The notes under the pieces are model-generated. The model made no database searches and was not told the origin of the DNA. It saw only the letters and a list, made by a program, of their open reading frames with translations. This document shows, one piece after another, positions 33,957 through 42,345 of a stretch of 64,000 nt of DNA. The DNA lies in assembly GCA_031551125.1 (NCBI GenBank), contig JAVBOB010000023.1, forward strand, positions 1 to 64,000, written 5' to 3'. Numbering within the stretch: the first letter of the stretch is position 1; the number at the start of each line of letters is the position of its first letter. Source of the DNA: JAIRNF01 sp031551125. GTDB lineage: Bacteria; Bacteroidota; Bacteroidia; Bacteroidales; UBA932. A program made the position numbers and the translations under genes.

Positions 33957-34124
33957 AGAAGTCAGAAATCAGAAGCCGGAAGAAAGAAAAACTAAGAGTT
34001 AAGAATAAGGAATTAAGAATGAAAAGACGCGCGAATTTGTGATGAAGTGATATATTGGTAGTAATATCGCATTGCTTCGCACATCGCAATACTAATATCG
34101 CACATCTTTTTTATTCTGACTTCT
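33957..34124. repeat. Family J palindrome enclosing a family A element
   Basis: Perfect 11-bp arms agaagtcagaa (33957-33967) and ttctgacttct (34114-34124) enclose a region with a family A-like pair: gatgaagtgatatattggta (from about 34041) facing gcaatactaatatcgcacat (ending about 34105). It lies in the kamE-atoA gap. Confidence 0.7.
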
Positions 34125-34139
34125 TAAAAAAGAAAATCT

Positions 34140-34799
34140 ATGGATAAGAACCAAGTTAGAGAAGTAATAGCCAAGCGTGCAGCCCTTGAGCTGCAAGACG
34201 GCTACGTAGTGAACCTTGGCATAGGATTGCCTACGTTTATACCCAACTATATTCCAAAGGGAATAAATGTTACTTTACAATCTGAGAACGGTATGCTGGG
34301 TATGGGCCCATCACCTGAGGCGGGAAAGGAAGATAAGAACCTGACTAATGCAGGCGGCGGATATATTACAGCCTTACCCGGTGCTTGTAGCTTTGATAGC
34401 TCTATGTCATTCAGTATTATTCGTGGCGGACATGTGGATGTAACTATTCTCGGAGCCTTACAGGTGGATGAGAAGGGTAACTTGGCCAACTGGATTATTC
34501 CCGGAAAGAAAGTACCTGGAATGGGTGGTGCTATGGATTTGATTGTGGGGGCAAAAAAGGTAATACTGGCCATGGAGCATACCGCAGGCGAAAGCAAAAA
34601 AATTCTGAAGCAATGTACGCTTCCGCTTACTGCCGCCGGACAGGTAGATATGATTATTACCGAGATGGGCGTAATGGAAATTACCGACAAGGGTATTGTA
34701 CTGAAAGAAATTCACCCTGAATTTACCATCGAACAAGTACAGGCCGCCACTGAAGCCCAGCTGCTGATTCCGGAACCGCCAAAGCCAATAAGACAGTAA
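34140..34799 (+). CDS. atoA: Acetoacetate/butyrate CoA-transferase beta subunit
   Basis: The 219-residue protein has the beta-subunit opening VREVIAKRAALELQDGYVVN, the GIGLPTFIPNYIP loop, and the catalytic Glu49 in LQSENGMLGMGP, which forms the CoA thioester intermediate. It pairs with the alpha subunit encoded by the first gene of the cluster. It closes the lysine-fermentation cluster; the next gene (birA) is housekeeping. Confidence 0.95.
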   Translation: MDKNQVREVIAKRAALELQDGYVVNLGIGLPTFIPNYIPKGINVTLQSENGMLGMGPSPEAGKEDKNLTNAGGGYITALPGACSFDSSMSFSIIRGGHVDVTILGALQVDEKGNLANWIIPGKKVPGMGGAMDLIVGAKKVILAMEHTAGESKKILKQCTLPLTAAGQVDMIITEMGVMEITDKGIVLKEIHPEFTIEQVQAATEAQLLIPEPPKPIRQ

Positions 34800-34809
34800 A
34801 TTTAGTATT

Positions 34810-34860
34810 GAGATATGAGATATGCGATTTTAGAAAGCCCCATATCTCACATCGCATATC
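34810..34860. repeat. Family A palindrome (GATATGCGAT type)
   Basis: Ten-bp arms gatatgcgat (34819-34828) and atcgcatatc (34851-34860), plus gagatatg (34810-34817) facing catatctc (34841-34848) in crossing order. It sits directly before birA and explains the in-frame ATG at 34815, which I reject as a start. Confidence 0.75.
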
Positions 34861-34868
34861 GAAAAAAT

Positions 34869-35633
34869 ATGTTTGTAGAAAAATCACTGGGACAGGTCAT
34901 TGGTAGCAAGGTTCTGTGGTATGACGAGTTGGACTCCACCAACAACAAAGTAGCCGAGCTATTCGCCGAAAACTGTCCTGATGGAACGGTTGTTATGTCT
35001 GATTTTCAGACAAAGGGTAGGGGACAACAAAATAACGGATGGGAAAGTGAAAGAGGTAAGAACCTTACCTTTTCTATCGGCTTTTATCCGGCATTTATAA
35101 AAGTAGAGGAGCAATTTTTACTATCTAAGGCTGTTTCACTTGGTGTTACCGATTTTCTTATACAGCTGGGGCTTGATGCTCGTATTAAGTGGCCTAACGA
35201 TATTTACATAGGAGATAAAAAGGTAACGGGAATACTAATTGAACACAGCGTTACCGGAGCTTTGATAGATAGCTCTATTGTAGGTATAGGGCTTAACCTG
35301 AACCAAACAACGTTTGTATCGAATGCTCCTAACCCGAGTTCGGTTGCGATTGAGCTAGGGCAAGAATTTGATCGAGAAAAAGCGCTTGTTGACTTAATGG
35401 TATGTTTGGAAAAGCGTTACTTGTCGCTAAAGTTGGCAGATAAGACAATGCTTGAGCATAGCTACTTTAATAGGCTGTATCGCCTAAACGGATTTTTCCC
35501 TTACGAAAGTAATGGTCAACGTTTCAATGCCCGCATTGTTGGCATTAAGAATACCGGAGAGCTTGTGCTGGAAGACGAGAAAAAGAAGCAGCGACAGTTT
35601 GCGTTTAAAGAAGTCAGCTTCATTCTGCCGTAA
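34869..35633 (+). CDS. birA: Biotin--[acetyl-CoA-carboxylase] ligase
   Basis: The frame extends to ATG 34815, but those 18 codons are a palindromic repeat; ATG 34869 (MFVEKSLGQVIGSKV) gives 254 residues. It has the ligase signature WYDELDSTNNKVAELF, then SDFQTKGRGQQNNGWES (the GRGRx-type biotinyl-AMP loop) and RIKWPNDIYIGDKKVTGIL. It lacks an N-terminal HTH, so it is a ligase only. It attaches biotin to carboxylase carrier domains. Confidence 0.92.
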   Translation: MFVEKSLGQVIGSKVLWYDELDSTNNKVAELFAENCPDGTVVMSDFQTKGRGQQNNGWESERGKNLTFSIGFYPAFIKVEEQFLLSKAVSLGVTDFLIQLGLDARIKWPNDIYIGDKKVTGILIEHSVTGALIDSSIVGIGLNLNQTTFVSNAPNPSSVAIELGQEFDREKALVDLMVCLEKRYLSLKLADKTMLEHSYFNRLYRLNGFFPYESNGQRFNARIVGIKNTGELVLEDEKKKQRQFAFKEVSFILP

Positions 35634-35655
35634 ATAGTAGGATATACAGTTCTGT

Positions 35656-36771
35656 TTAATACTCCTGAATTACGTTGTACACCGAGTCGCGTTCAATAGG
35701 TATAAATCCGGCATTACGTATCATATCCACCATTTCGTTAGAAGTTAAGGCCGGGTTGGCTTCCTCGGCTCCTGCCATTGAATAAATTTTGGTGGTGTCG
35801 TCAATCGTTCCGTCTAAGTCGTCTGCCCCGAAAGAAAGCGCGATAGTGGCCAAATCCTTACCCAGCATAGGCCAGTACGATTTTATATGCGGAATATTAT
35901 CAAGCATTACACGGCTAACGGCAAAATTCTTCAGTACCTCTACTATGCTTACCTCTCCAATTTGCTGCATGGAGTTATGGTACTTCTTATACTTCAACGG
36001 TATAAAGGCGTTGAAACCTCCCGTGCAGTCTTGCAGTTCGCGTAAACGGTTGAGGTGGTCTATGCGGTGAGCGTAGGTTTCAATATGCCCGTATAGTATG
36101 GTAGCGTTGGATGGTATTCCCAGCTTATGTGCTGTTTCATGTATGCCCAGCCATGTTGCCGATTGCGATTTTTGATGGCATATTTCAGCCCGTATTTTCT
36201 CGTCGAATATTTCTGCACCGCCACCCGGTATAGAGTCCAGCCCGGCTTCCTTCAGTCGTTTTAGTCCCTCCGGCCACTCAAGTCCGGACTGGGTTATCAT
36301 ATAGTCCAGCTCAACGGCGGTGAAGGCTTTTACATGTGCTTCGGGTAGCACCTTCTTTACTTCACGTATAAGCGTGCAGTAAAAATCTAGGTTATGGTCG
36401 GGGTGTACGCCACCTACAATATGAACCTCAGTGATGCCTTTTCCAACATACTTTCTACAAATATTCAGCATATCATCAATGCTGTAATCCCAAGCACCAT
36501 CTTCATTCTTTCTGCGGCGATACGAGCAAAACTTACAGCTGTGAATGCAAATATTGGTAGGTTCTATATGAAAGTTACGGTTAAAGTAAACCTTGCGCCC
36601 GTTTACCTGCTTACGCTTCATAGTCGCTAACAATCCAAGCACCGGGAGGTTATTGCTCTCGTATAACGCAAGCCCCTCTTCAGCGCTAATTCGTATATTA
36701 GAATTGATTTTTTTCGCTACTGTTTTAAATAGCTCATCAGTTGTCAGCTGCTCAAATATGTTGGTTTCCAT
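35656..36771 (-). CDS. mqnE: Aminofutalosine synthase (menaquinone pathway)
   Basis: The 371-residue radical-SAM protein has the cluster motif CIHSCKFCSYRR (Cys-x3-Cys-x2-Cys) after FHIEPTNI, the HIVGGVHPDHNLDFY segment and a C-terminal conserved SFGADDLDGTI-type motif. MqnE joins 3-[(1-carboxyvinyl)oxy]benzoate and SAM to give aminofutalosine, so the organism probably makes menaquinone by the futalosine route. MqnA, MqnC and MqnD homologs are not in this window. A close paralog (MqnC) is possible, but the GADDLDGTI and overall pattern favour MqnE. Confidence 0.9.
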   Translation of the reverse strand: METNIFEQLTTDELFKTVAKKINSNIRISAEEGLALYESNNLPVLGLLATMKRKQVNGRKVYFNRNFHIEPTNICIHSCKFCSYRRRKNEDGAWDYSIDDMLNICRKYVGKGITEVHIVGGVHPDHNLDFYCTLIREVKKVLPEAHVKAFTAVELDYMITQSGLEWPEGLKRLKEAGLDSIPGGGAEIFDEKIRAEICHQKSQSATWLGIHETAHKLGIPSNATILYGHIETYAHRIDHLNRLRELQDCTGGFNAFIPLKYKKYHNSMQQIGEVSIVEVLKNFAVSRVMLDNIPHIKSYWPMLGKDLATIALSFGADDLDGTIDDTTKIYSMAGAEEANPALTSNEMVDMIRNAGFIPIERDSVYNVIQEY

Positions 36772-36808
36772 TGTAGCTTGTTTAATGTGGCTTGTAAGTA
36801 AATATGCC

Positions 36809-36839
36809 CGTTATTGCGAACGCTCCACTCACAATGACG
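36809..36839. repeat. Short family C copy
   Basis: A compact 31-bp version (cgttattgcgaacgctccac then tcacaatgacg) lies in the 77-bp gap between mqnE and metF, just upstream of mqnE. Confidence 0.6.
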
Positions 36840-36848
36840 GAGTTCATA

Positions 36849-37802
36849 TTAAAACACTTCTTTGCAAATAGCAATAACATTGTCCGGTTTTCCCATAGTA
36901 TAAAAATGGAGTACGGGGACATTCATTTTTTTTAACTCCCTACATTGGCTTACAGCCCACTCAATACCTACTTGTTTTACTTCGGCATCGGTAGTGCATT
37001 GGCTTACAGCCTTGCGCAGCTCTTCGGGAATGGAAATATCAAACGTTTTGGGGAGTAGCTCCAGCTGACGTTTTACCGATATTGGTTTTATGCCCGGAAT
37101 AATGGGAGCGCTTATACCTATTGCACGGCAACGCTCTACAAAACGAATGAATGCGTTGTTGTCAAAAAACATTTGGGTAACAATGTAGTCGGCTCCGGCA
37201 TCAACCTTTTGCTTTAGGTAAGCAAGGTCGCTTTCCATATCGGTTGCTTCGCTGTGCTTTTCAGGGTAGCCCGCCACCCCTGCCGAAAAATCGGTAGGTA
37301 CAGCGTTAGTAATTTCGGGGTGAAGGTATTCTCCCTGATTCATGCGTTTCATTTGTTTCAACAAATCAACCGCATGTGAGTGCCCCCCATCTTCGGCAGT
37401 AAATACCTCATCACCCTTTCGCTTATCGCCACGTAGAGCGAGTATATTTTGTATGGAAAGAAAGTTTAGATCTATTAGTGCATCTTCTGTTTCTTCTTTG
37501 GTAAAACCTCCGCAAATAAGGTGGGGTACGGCCTCTATACCATACTTATACTTTATGGCTGCGGCAATACTAACCGTTCCGGGGCGTTTTTTGGTAATAT
37601 GCTTTTCCGTTTCTCCTTTCCCATTTTTGCTAACCACCACGTCGGCACGATGGTAGGTAATATTTACGTAGGCAGGTTTAAACTCAAGGAGCGGTTTTAT
37701 GGTTGCTTCAATCTCGTCAAAATGACTTCCTTTTACAGGCGGCAGTAGTTCAAACGTAAAGAGCGTTTTACTGGATTGCCGGATAATTTGGGGAACTTTC
37801 AT
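36849..37802 (-). CDS. metF: Methylenetetrahydrofolate reductase
   Basis: The 317-residue TIM-barrel flavoprotein has the catalytic TLFTFELLPPVKGSHFDEIE opening, the AALRGD-type motif (NILALRGDKRKGDE) and DYIVTQMFFDNNAFIRFVER. It reduces 5,10-methylenetetrahydrofolate to 5-methyltetrahydrofolate with FAD for methionine synthesis. The length is normal for the bacterial enzyme. A TAnnTTTG box stands 22 nt upstream. The metF-mqnE gap holds a short family C repeat, so the two could share a transcript. Confidence 0.96.
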   Translation of the reverse strand: MKVPQIIRQSSKTLFTFELLPPVKGSHFDEIEATIKPLLEFKPAYVNITYHRADVVVSKNGKGETEKHITKKRPGTVSIAAAIKYKYGIEAVPHLICGGFTKEETEDALIDLNFLSIQNILALRGDKRKGDEVFTAEDGGHSHAVDLLKQMKRMNQGEYLHPEITNAVPTDFSAGVAGYPEKHSEATDMESDLAYLKQKVDAGADYIVTQMFFDNNAFIRFVERCRAIGISAPIIPGIKPISVKRQLELLPKTFDISIPEELRKAVSQCTTDAEVKQVGIEWAVSQCRELKKMNVPVLHFYTMGKPDNVIAICKEVF

Positions 37803-37823
37803 TGCTTAGTTTGCATTACGTGG

Positions 37824-37831
37824 CAAAGTTA
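37824..37831 (-). promoter_or_regulatory. Putative -7 box for metF
   Basis: On the minus strand it reads TAACTTTG, a full TAnnTTTG match 22 nt before the start codon. No -33 TTG at the expected spacing. Confidence 0.45.
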
Positions 37832-37993
37832 GCGGTTTTTATTTCATTCGAGTGAAGTTATGTAGCTAGTAAGCTTCTTGGAGTTAAAATCAGCTCTGTA
37901 TTATGCGTAAAAAACCTTCGAATCCAGCTAAAAATAGCAAAGGTTTGCTTCTGTGTTTCAAATAATTATCTGTATGTATAAATTATTAGAAAG

Positions 37994-38009
37994 GTGAAAC
38001 TTTTCACCA
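37994..38009. other. Short palindrome in the metF-CHRD gap
   Basis: The palindrome ggtgaaacttttcacc lies about 60 bp before the CHRD lipoprotein gene. It could be an operator; nothing links it to a known regulator. Confidence 0.3.
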
Positions 38010-38068
38010 GCGAACATGTTCCTAATGCTCACCAATTGAAATAATGGTTGGTGGTAAAAAAATAAGTT

Positions 38069-38989
38069 ATGAAAAGGTTGGCTTATATTTCAAGATTATT
38101 GGTAGCAAGCTTAACGGTTCTCCTTTTCGGAATGCTCACATCATGTAATGATGATGATAGTAGCACCCCTCCCGTTGGCGGAGGTAATATTTGGACATAC
38201 ATTCCGTTAAGCACACACTATCAAGTTCCTCAGGTACCCGGTCGTCAAGAGTCGGGTTTACTTAAAATGAGAGTTTCCGGTGATACGTTGTATTATGAAA
38301 TTTTCGTAAACGGACTATCCGGAGACGACGAATTAACTATGGCACACTTCCATACAGGTGATGTGCTAACTAATGGCCCTATTGTTTTTGATTTTGAACC
38401 GGCATTTAGCGGTGGTACAGCAGTAGGTTTTATTCCTATCCGACATTCGTTGGCTGATAGCCTAAAGAACGGAAGCGAGATTTACTTTAATGTACACTCT
38501 ACACAAGCTGCAACCGGTTTGGTTAGAGGACAAGTTAATACAAGTATTGCGTTGGCCGCCGATGTTGTGTTGACAGGAGAAGAACAAGTTCCGGCTGTAA
38601 CAACTACTGCAACAGGTACAGCAATACTAAGGGTGACATCTGATGGCAGGCTTTTCTCAAATGTAACGGTAAATAATTTGGAAGGGAGTGATGCGCTAAG
38701 CATGGCACACATACATTTGGGAGATATGGGTGATAACGGCGATATTATTGTGATGCTTTGTGAAACGGCTGCTGATTTTGGTGTTGTCAAATCGCAGTTT
38801 ATTGACAATGAAACCCTCATTACGCTATTATCAAACCCTATTTACGTTAATGTTCACTCTACAACATATCCTGATGGTGTTATACGAGGACAGGTGATAG
38901 CATTGATAGACCCAAACTTTGTACCTAATCCAGATCCCGGAACAGAAGAACCGGGAACAGACCCCGCTCCCGGTGACCCCGGTTACTAA
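38069..38989 (+). CDS. CHRD-domain lipoprotein
   Basis: The 306-residue protein has a lipoprotein signal with lipobox LTSC (Cys26) and two CHRD domains in tandem (about residues 60-165 and 170-285). Each ends with the family's repeated motif HSTQAATGLVRGQV or HSTTYPDGVIRGQV and includes MAHFHTGD or MAHIHLGD. CHRD domains come from chordin and occur in bacterial surface proteins; some homologs are spore- or envelope-associated. A Pro/Gly/Asp-rich tail follows (DPGTEEPGTDPAPGD). The role is unknown. A terminator follows. Confidence 0.88.
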   Translation: MKRLAYISRLLVASLTVLLFGMLTSCNDDDSSTPPVGGGNIWTYIPLSTHYQVPQVPGRQESGLLKMRVSGDTLYYEIFVNGLSGDDELTMAHFHTGDVLTNGPIVFDFEPAFSGGTAVGFIPIRHSLADSLKNGSEIYFNVHSTQAATGLVRGQVNTSIALAADVVLTGEEQVPAVTTTATGTAILRVTSDGRLFSNVTVNNLEGSDALSMAHIHLGDMGDNGDIIVMLCETAADFGVVKSQFIDNETLITLLSNPIYVNVHSTTYPDGVIRGQVIALIDPNFVPNPDPGTEEPGTDPAPGDPGY

Positions 38990-39047
38990 TAATAATGTAA
39001 TTACTGTAAATGCTAATGCGGAGTATTAATGCTGGTAAATAAATAGT

Positions 39048-39085
39048 TCAGGTCTTTCGATTAATTCGGGAGACCTGATTTTTTA
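39048..39085 (+). terminator. Rho-independent terminator after the CHRD gene
   Basis: Eight-bp arms tcaggtct and agacctga are followed by a T-rich run (ttttttat). Confidence 0.8.
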
Positions 39086-39106
39086 TGCCAATCGCTACCG
39101 TTTTCG

Positions 39107-39114
39107 TACCTTTG
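39107..39114 (+). promoter_or_regulatory. Putative -7 box for thiL
   Basis: TACCTTTG matches TAnnTTTG, 38 nt before the thiL start and just past the CHRD terminator. The -33 region is T-rich without a clear TTG. Confidence 0.45.
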
Positions 39115-39152
39115 TTTACCAATTCGATATGTCCCTTTTAAATTAAGCCCTG

Positions 39153-40184
39153 ATGAGTAGTTCAAAACGAACACCTGTAGCCGAGCTGGGAGAGTTTGGC
39201 TTAATAGACCATCTTACAAAAGATGTAAAGGTTCAGAATACGTCAACTTGTAAAGGTGTTGGCGATGACGCTGCTGTGCTTGAGTATGGTAGCAAGCAAA
39301 CAGTGGTTACCACAGACCTTTTGTTAGAGGGTATTCACTTTGACCTTACCTACACGCCGCTTAAACATTTAGGATATAAAGCTGCGGTAGTGAACTTTTC
39401 CGATGTTTATGCGATGAACGCTTTTCCTAAACAGCTATTGGTTTCTATCGGACTATCAAAGCGGTTTTGTGTAGAAGATTTGGATGAGCTGTACGAAGGA
39501 ATAAAGCTGGCCTGCGAACGATATGGTGTTGACCTTGTGGGTGGCGACACATCAGCATCGATGACCGGACTGATGTTAAGCTTGACGGCCATTGGGGAAG
39601 CAGAAAAAGATGCTGTTTGCTACCGAAGCGGGGCTAAGCCAAAAGAGCTAATTTGCCTTACAGGCAGCTTAGGCGCTGCATACATGGGCTTACAGCTACT
39701 GGAGAGGGAAAAAAAGGTATTTGAGGGAAATGATAGGGTACAGCCCCAGCTGGAAGGTTATGACTACCTGCTGCAACGCCAGCTAAAACCGGAGGCGCGT
39801 AAAGATACGATTGAGCTGCTGAAGGAAAATGGTATTGTTCCCACTTCAATGATTGATATTTCCGATGGCTTATCTTCTGAGGTATTGCATATCTGCAAGC
39901 AGTCAAAGGTAGGCGCGCGTATATACCTCAATAAAATTCCTATTGCTGCCGAAACATTTAAGCTGGCAGAGGAAATGGGAATAGATGCGGTAACAGCCGC
40001 GCTTAATGGTGGGGAGGATTATGAGCTGTTATTTACGCTTCCTCTTGAGCTGCATGACCGCATAAAGGAGCTGGGAGGAATTGATGTGATAGGACATACG
40101 GAGGATGAAAGCAAGGGTGCCTGCCTTATTACCCCCGATGGCGAAGAAATTTTACTTAGAGCGCAAGGCTGGGCAATGCAATAA
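39153..40184 (+). CDS. thiL: Thiamine-phosphate kinase
   Basis: The 343-residue protein has the ThiL features: an N-terminal AELGEFGLIDHL, GVGDDAAVLE with nucleotide-binding Asp residues, VTTDLLLEGIHFDL, VNFSDVYAMNAFPKQLLVS, VDLVGGDTSAS, MIDISDGLSSEVLHI, and NGGEDYELLFT. It phosphorylates thiamine monophosphate to thiamine pyrophosphate. Length is normal. It has its own promoter match and no TPP riboswitch-like leader is visible in the short upstream region. Confidence 0.95.
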   Translation: MSSSKRTPVAELGEFGLIDHLTKDVKVQNTSTCKGVGDDAAVLEYGSKQTVVTTDLLLEGIHFDLTYTPLKHLGYKAAVVNFSDVYAMNAFPKQLLVSIGLSKRFCVEDLDELYEGIKLACERYGVDLVGGDTSASMTGLMLSLTAIGEAEKDAVCYRSGAKPKELICLTGSLGAAYMGLQLLEREKKVFEGNDRVQPQLEGYDYLLQRQLKPEARKDTIELLKENGIVPTSMIDISDGLSSEVLHICKQSKVGARIYLNKIPIAAETFKLAEEMGIDAVTAALNGGEDYELLFTLPLELHDRIKELGGIDVIGHTEDESKGACLITPDGEEILLRAQGWAMQ

Positions 40185-40216
40185 AGATGTAAAGCAGGGT
40201 AATTGTTTGAGTGTTT

Positions 40217-40230
40217 GCTCTGTTAGGAGC
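40217..40230. repeat. Family G remnant
   Basis: The hairpin gctctgttaggagc lies between thiL and the MFS gene and shares its words with the family G cluster at 31300. Confidence 0.4.
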
Positions 40231-40329
40231 CTTTATAAGAGTAACGACAAACAAATGGAGTTCAATATTTTTGAACGAACTTGATATACTGTCATTGTGG
40301 AGAAATGGAGATTGAAAGGAGAAGGATAG

Positions 40330-41496
40330 ATGGACAACAAATTGTGGACAACAGATTTTATTTTAGCATGTTTGGCAAACTTTTTAATGTCGTTTGCATT
40401 TTACTTACTTATACCTATTCTGCCGCTATACTTAACTTCTACCTTGAAGTTAGCCGAATCTAGCATGGGTGTTGTGCTTGCTTCCTATACCTTGTCATCG
40501 CTTGTTTCCCGGTTATTTTCCGGCTATTTGGTTGACCGTTTTTCTCGAAAAAAGCTACTGCTTTTAGGCCTGCTGCTTTTTACCGCTTCGTTTTTCGGGT
40601 ATATTATTGTAGTTAGCATTGCTGCATTTATTCTACTTCGTATTATTCATGGTATTACATGGGGTATTACCTCCGTATCGGCAAGTACGGTTGCTATTGA
40701 TATTATTCCGTCAGAGAAACGTGGAAAAGGTATCGGGTTTTACGGCCTGAACGTTAACTTGGCAATGGCGCTTGCTCCTTGGGTGGCAATGGCTATTTAC
40801 AACGGGCATGGTTATACGGCGCTTATTGTTTGCTGTTTGCTGGTAGGCTGTTTAGCACTTGTTGTTTCATACTTGATAAAGATTAAGTCACGACCTACTA
40901 AAATTGATAAAAGCCCTGTTTCTCTTGATCGTTTTATTCTCCTTCCGGCGCTGCCAATCAGCTTTAACCTTGTGCTTTGTGCGGTAGCCTACGGTATGAT
41001 AGTTTCATACGGGGTATTGTATGGAGAAGAGGCCGGAGTTAAGAATGCCGGCTCGCTCTTTTTATTCATGGGCTTGGGGATAGGCGCATCACGCGTAATA
41101 TCAGGTCGCTACGTTGATAGAGGTTATATTCATCATGCGGGTATGCTTTCATTATCTTTGCTTACCGTTGCTTTGATTATATTCTCACGGTTTCATAATG
41201 AGGCCATATTTTACAGCGTAGCTTTTCTGTGTGGCGTAAGCTTCGGGACTATGATGCCGGTGTTTCAAACCCTGTTTGTAAATATGGCGCACCACAACCA
41301 GCGAGGAACAGCCAATTCTACTTACCTTACATCGTTTGACTTGGGTATTGGAGGAGGGATGTTGCTGGGCGGGTTTGTTGCTCAGCACGCAAATCTTTCC
41401 ACTGCATTTTTAATCAGTGCGGGGCTTGCTCTTATTGCTATACCCTACTACTACTATATATCTATGCCGTTGTATGAGAGAAAAAGGATGGAATAA
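40330..41496 (+). CDS. MFS transporter
   Basis: The 388-residue protein is hydrophobic with about 12 membrane segments and the family loop GYLVDRFSRKKLLLLG between segments 2 and 3, echoed by SGRYVDRGYIHHAG in the second half. A purine-rich ribosome site (gaaaggagaaggata) lies before the ATG. The substrate is unknown; the set-up resembles drug or sugar/metabolite exporters. It sits 145 bp after thiL; a link to thiamine transport would be speculation. Confidence 0.92.
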   Translation: MDNKLWTTDFILACLANFLMSFAFYLLIPILPLYLTSTLKLAESSMGVVLASYTLSSLVSRLFSGYLVDRFSRKKLLLLGLLLFTASFFGYIIVVSIAAFILLRIIHGITWGITSVSASTVAIDIIPSEKRGKGIGFYGLNVNLAMALAPWVAMAIYNGHGYTALIVCCLLVGCLALVVSYLIKIKSRPTKIDKSPVSLDRFILLPALPISFNLVLCAVAYGMIVSYGVLYGEEAGVKNAGSLFLFMGLGIGASRVISGRYVDRGYIHHAGMLSLSLLTVALIIFSRFHNEAIFYSVAFLCGVSFGTMMPVFQTLFVNMAHHNQRGTANSTYLTSFDLGIGGGMLLGGFVAQHANLSTAFLISAGLALIAIPYYYYISMPLYERKRME

Positions 41497-41515
41497 GCTT
41501 GATTGAATGTTTTGA

Positions 41516-42043
41516 CTACAGTCTGCAGTAAAAATCCCAAAGCACCACACCTATACTAACCGATACGTTGAGGGAATGCTTGGTTCCTTCCTGGGGAATT
41601 TCAATATAGCCATCGCATAAGTCTACGGCTTCCTGAGTAATACCTTTTACCTCATTGCCAAATACCAGCGCGTATTTTTTGCCTTTTTCGGAAGTAAATT
41701 TGTTTAGCATAACACCTCCCTCTACCTGTTCAATCCCTAGTACGGTGTAGCCTTTTTCTTTTAGCTGTGTTATGGCATCGGTGGTGTGCCGGAAGTGCTG
41801 CCAGCTTACCGTATCTTCGGCTCCCAGCGCCGATTTATGAATTTCTGCACTTGGAGGTGTGGCACAAATGCCGCACAGGTATATCTTTTCAATACAGAAC
41901 GCGTCGGCGGTACGAAAGGCAGCGCCAATATTATGCTGACTTCTAACGTTATCAAGTACCAGTACAATCGGTCGTTTTTCTGTTTGTTTAAACTCATCAA
42001 CGGTTAGCCGTTGCAGCTCGCTGTTTTCAATTTTTTTGGCCAT
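41516..42043 (-). CDS. SpoU/TrmH-family RNA methyltransferase
   Basis: The 175-residue protein has the SPOUT motifs: VRSQHNIGAAFRTADAF (motif 1), ALVFGNEVKGI (motif 2) and EIPQEGTKHSLNVSVSIGVV (motif 3), forming the knotted SAM site. Members 2'-O-methylate tRNA or rRNA. The short length and lack of an N-terminal extension resemble TrmL-like or other minimal SpoU proteins; the target nucleotide is unknown. Its predicted leader of about 190 nt includes a family A hairpin. Confidence 0.92.
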   Translation of the reverse strand: MAKKIENSELQRLTVDEFKQTEKRPIVLVLDNVRSQHNIGAAFRTADAFCIEKIYLCGICATPPSAEIHKSALGAEDTVSWQHFRHTTDAITQLKEKGYTVLGIEQVEGGVMLNKFTSEKGKKYALVFGNEVKGITQEAVDLCDGYIEIPQEGTKHSLNVSVSIGVVLWDFYCRL

Positions 42044-42096
42044 TTTCTTGGTGTTAAACGTTAGGCGTTAAGGGTTAAGCGGGAAAAATGGATTTT

Positions 42097-42210
42097 GCGA
42101 TATGCGTATTGAGATATGAGATTTCTTACTGCGTTCCATCTCGCTTTTCAGAGCCTCCGGGAAGCCTATAGGGTATTTTTCACATATCTCAATACGCACA
42201 TCGCATATCT
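42097..42210. repeat. Family A palindrome in the leader of the RNA methyltransferase
   Basis: Sixteen-bp perfect arms tgcgtattgagatatg (42103-42118) and catatctcaatacgca (42183-42198) are extended by partly matching words. The element lies between the predicted promoter at 42236 and the start codon at 42043. Confidence 0.85.
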
Positions 42211-42235
42211 ACCAATTTACCATTAACAACGAGGA

Positions 42236-42243
42236 CAAAAATA
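42236..42243 (-). promoter_or_regulatory. Putative -7 box for the RNA methyltransferase gene
   Basis: On the minus strand it reads TATTTTTG, a TAnnTTTG match, about 190 nt before the start. The T-rich content makes a chance match possible. Confidence 0.3.
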
Positions 42244-42270
42244 ATAATTTAGCATACACCAGCTGTTCTA

Positions 42271-42301
42271 TTGCATAAAACGTGATTTATTTCTACTTTT
42301 G
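42271..42301 (+). promoter_or_regulatory. Promoter for the C40 peptidase gene
   Basis: TTG (42271-42273), a 20-nt spacer and TACTTTTG (42294-42301) match both boxes of the Bacteroidota consensus. The start codon is 45 nt downstream. Confidence 0.6.
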
Positions 42302-42345
42302 CTTGGCTTGCACTTAAGTCTAAATCCTGAAAATTACTATATCCT

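Noticed and set aside
34815..34868. Upstream ATG start for birA
   Set aside because: These 18 codons are a family A palindrome; the next ATG gives a normal ligase N-terminus.
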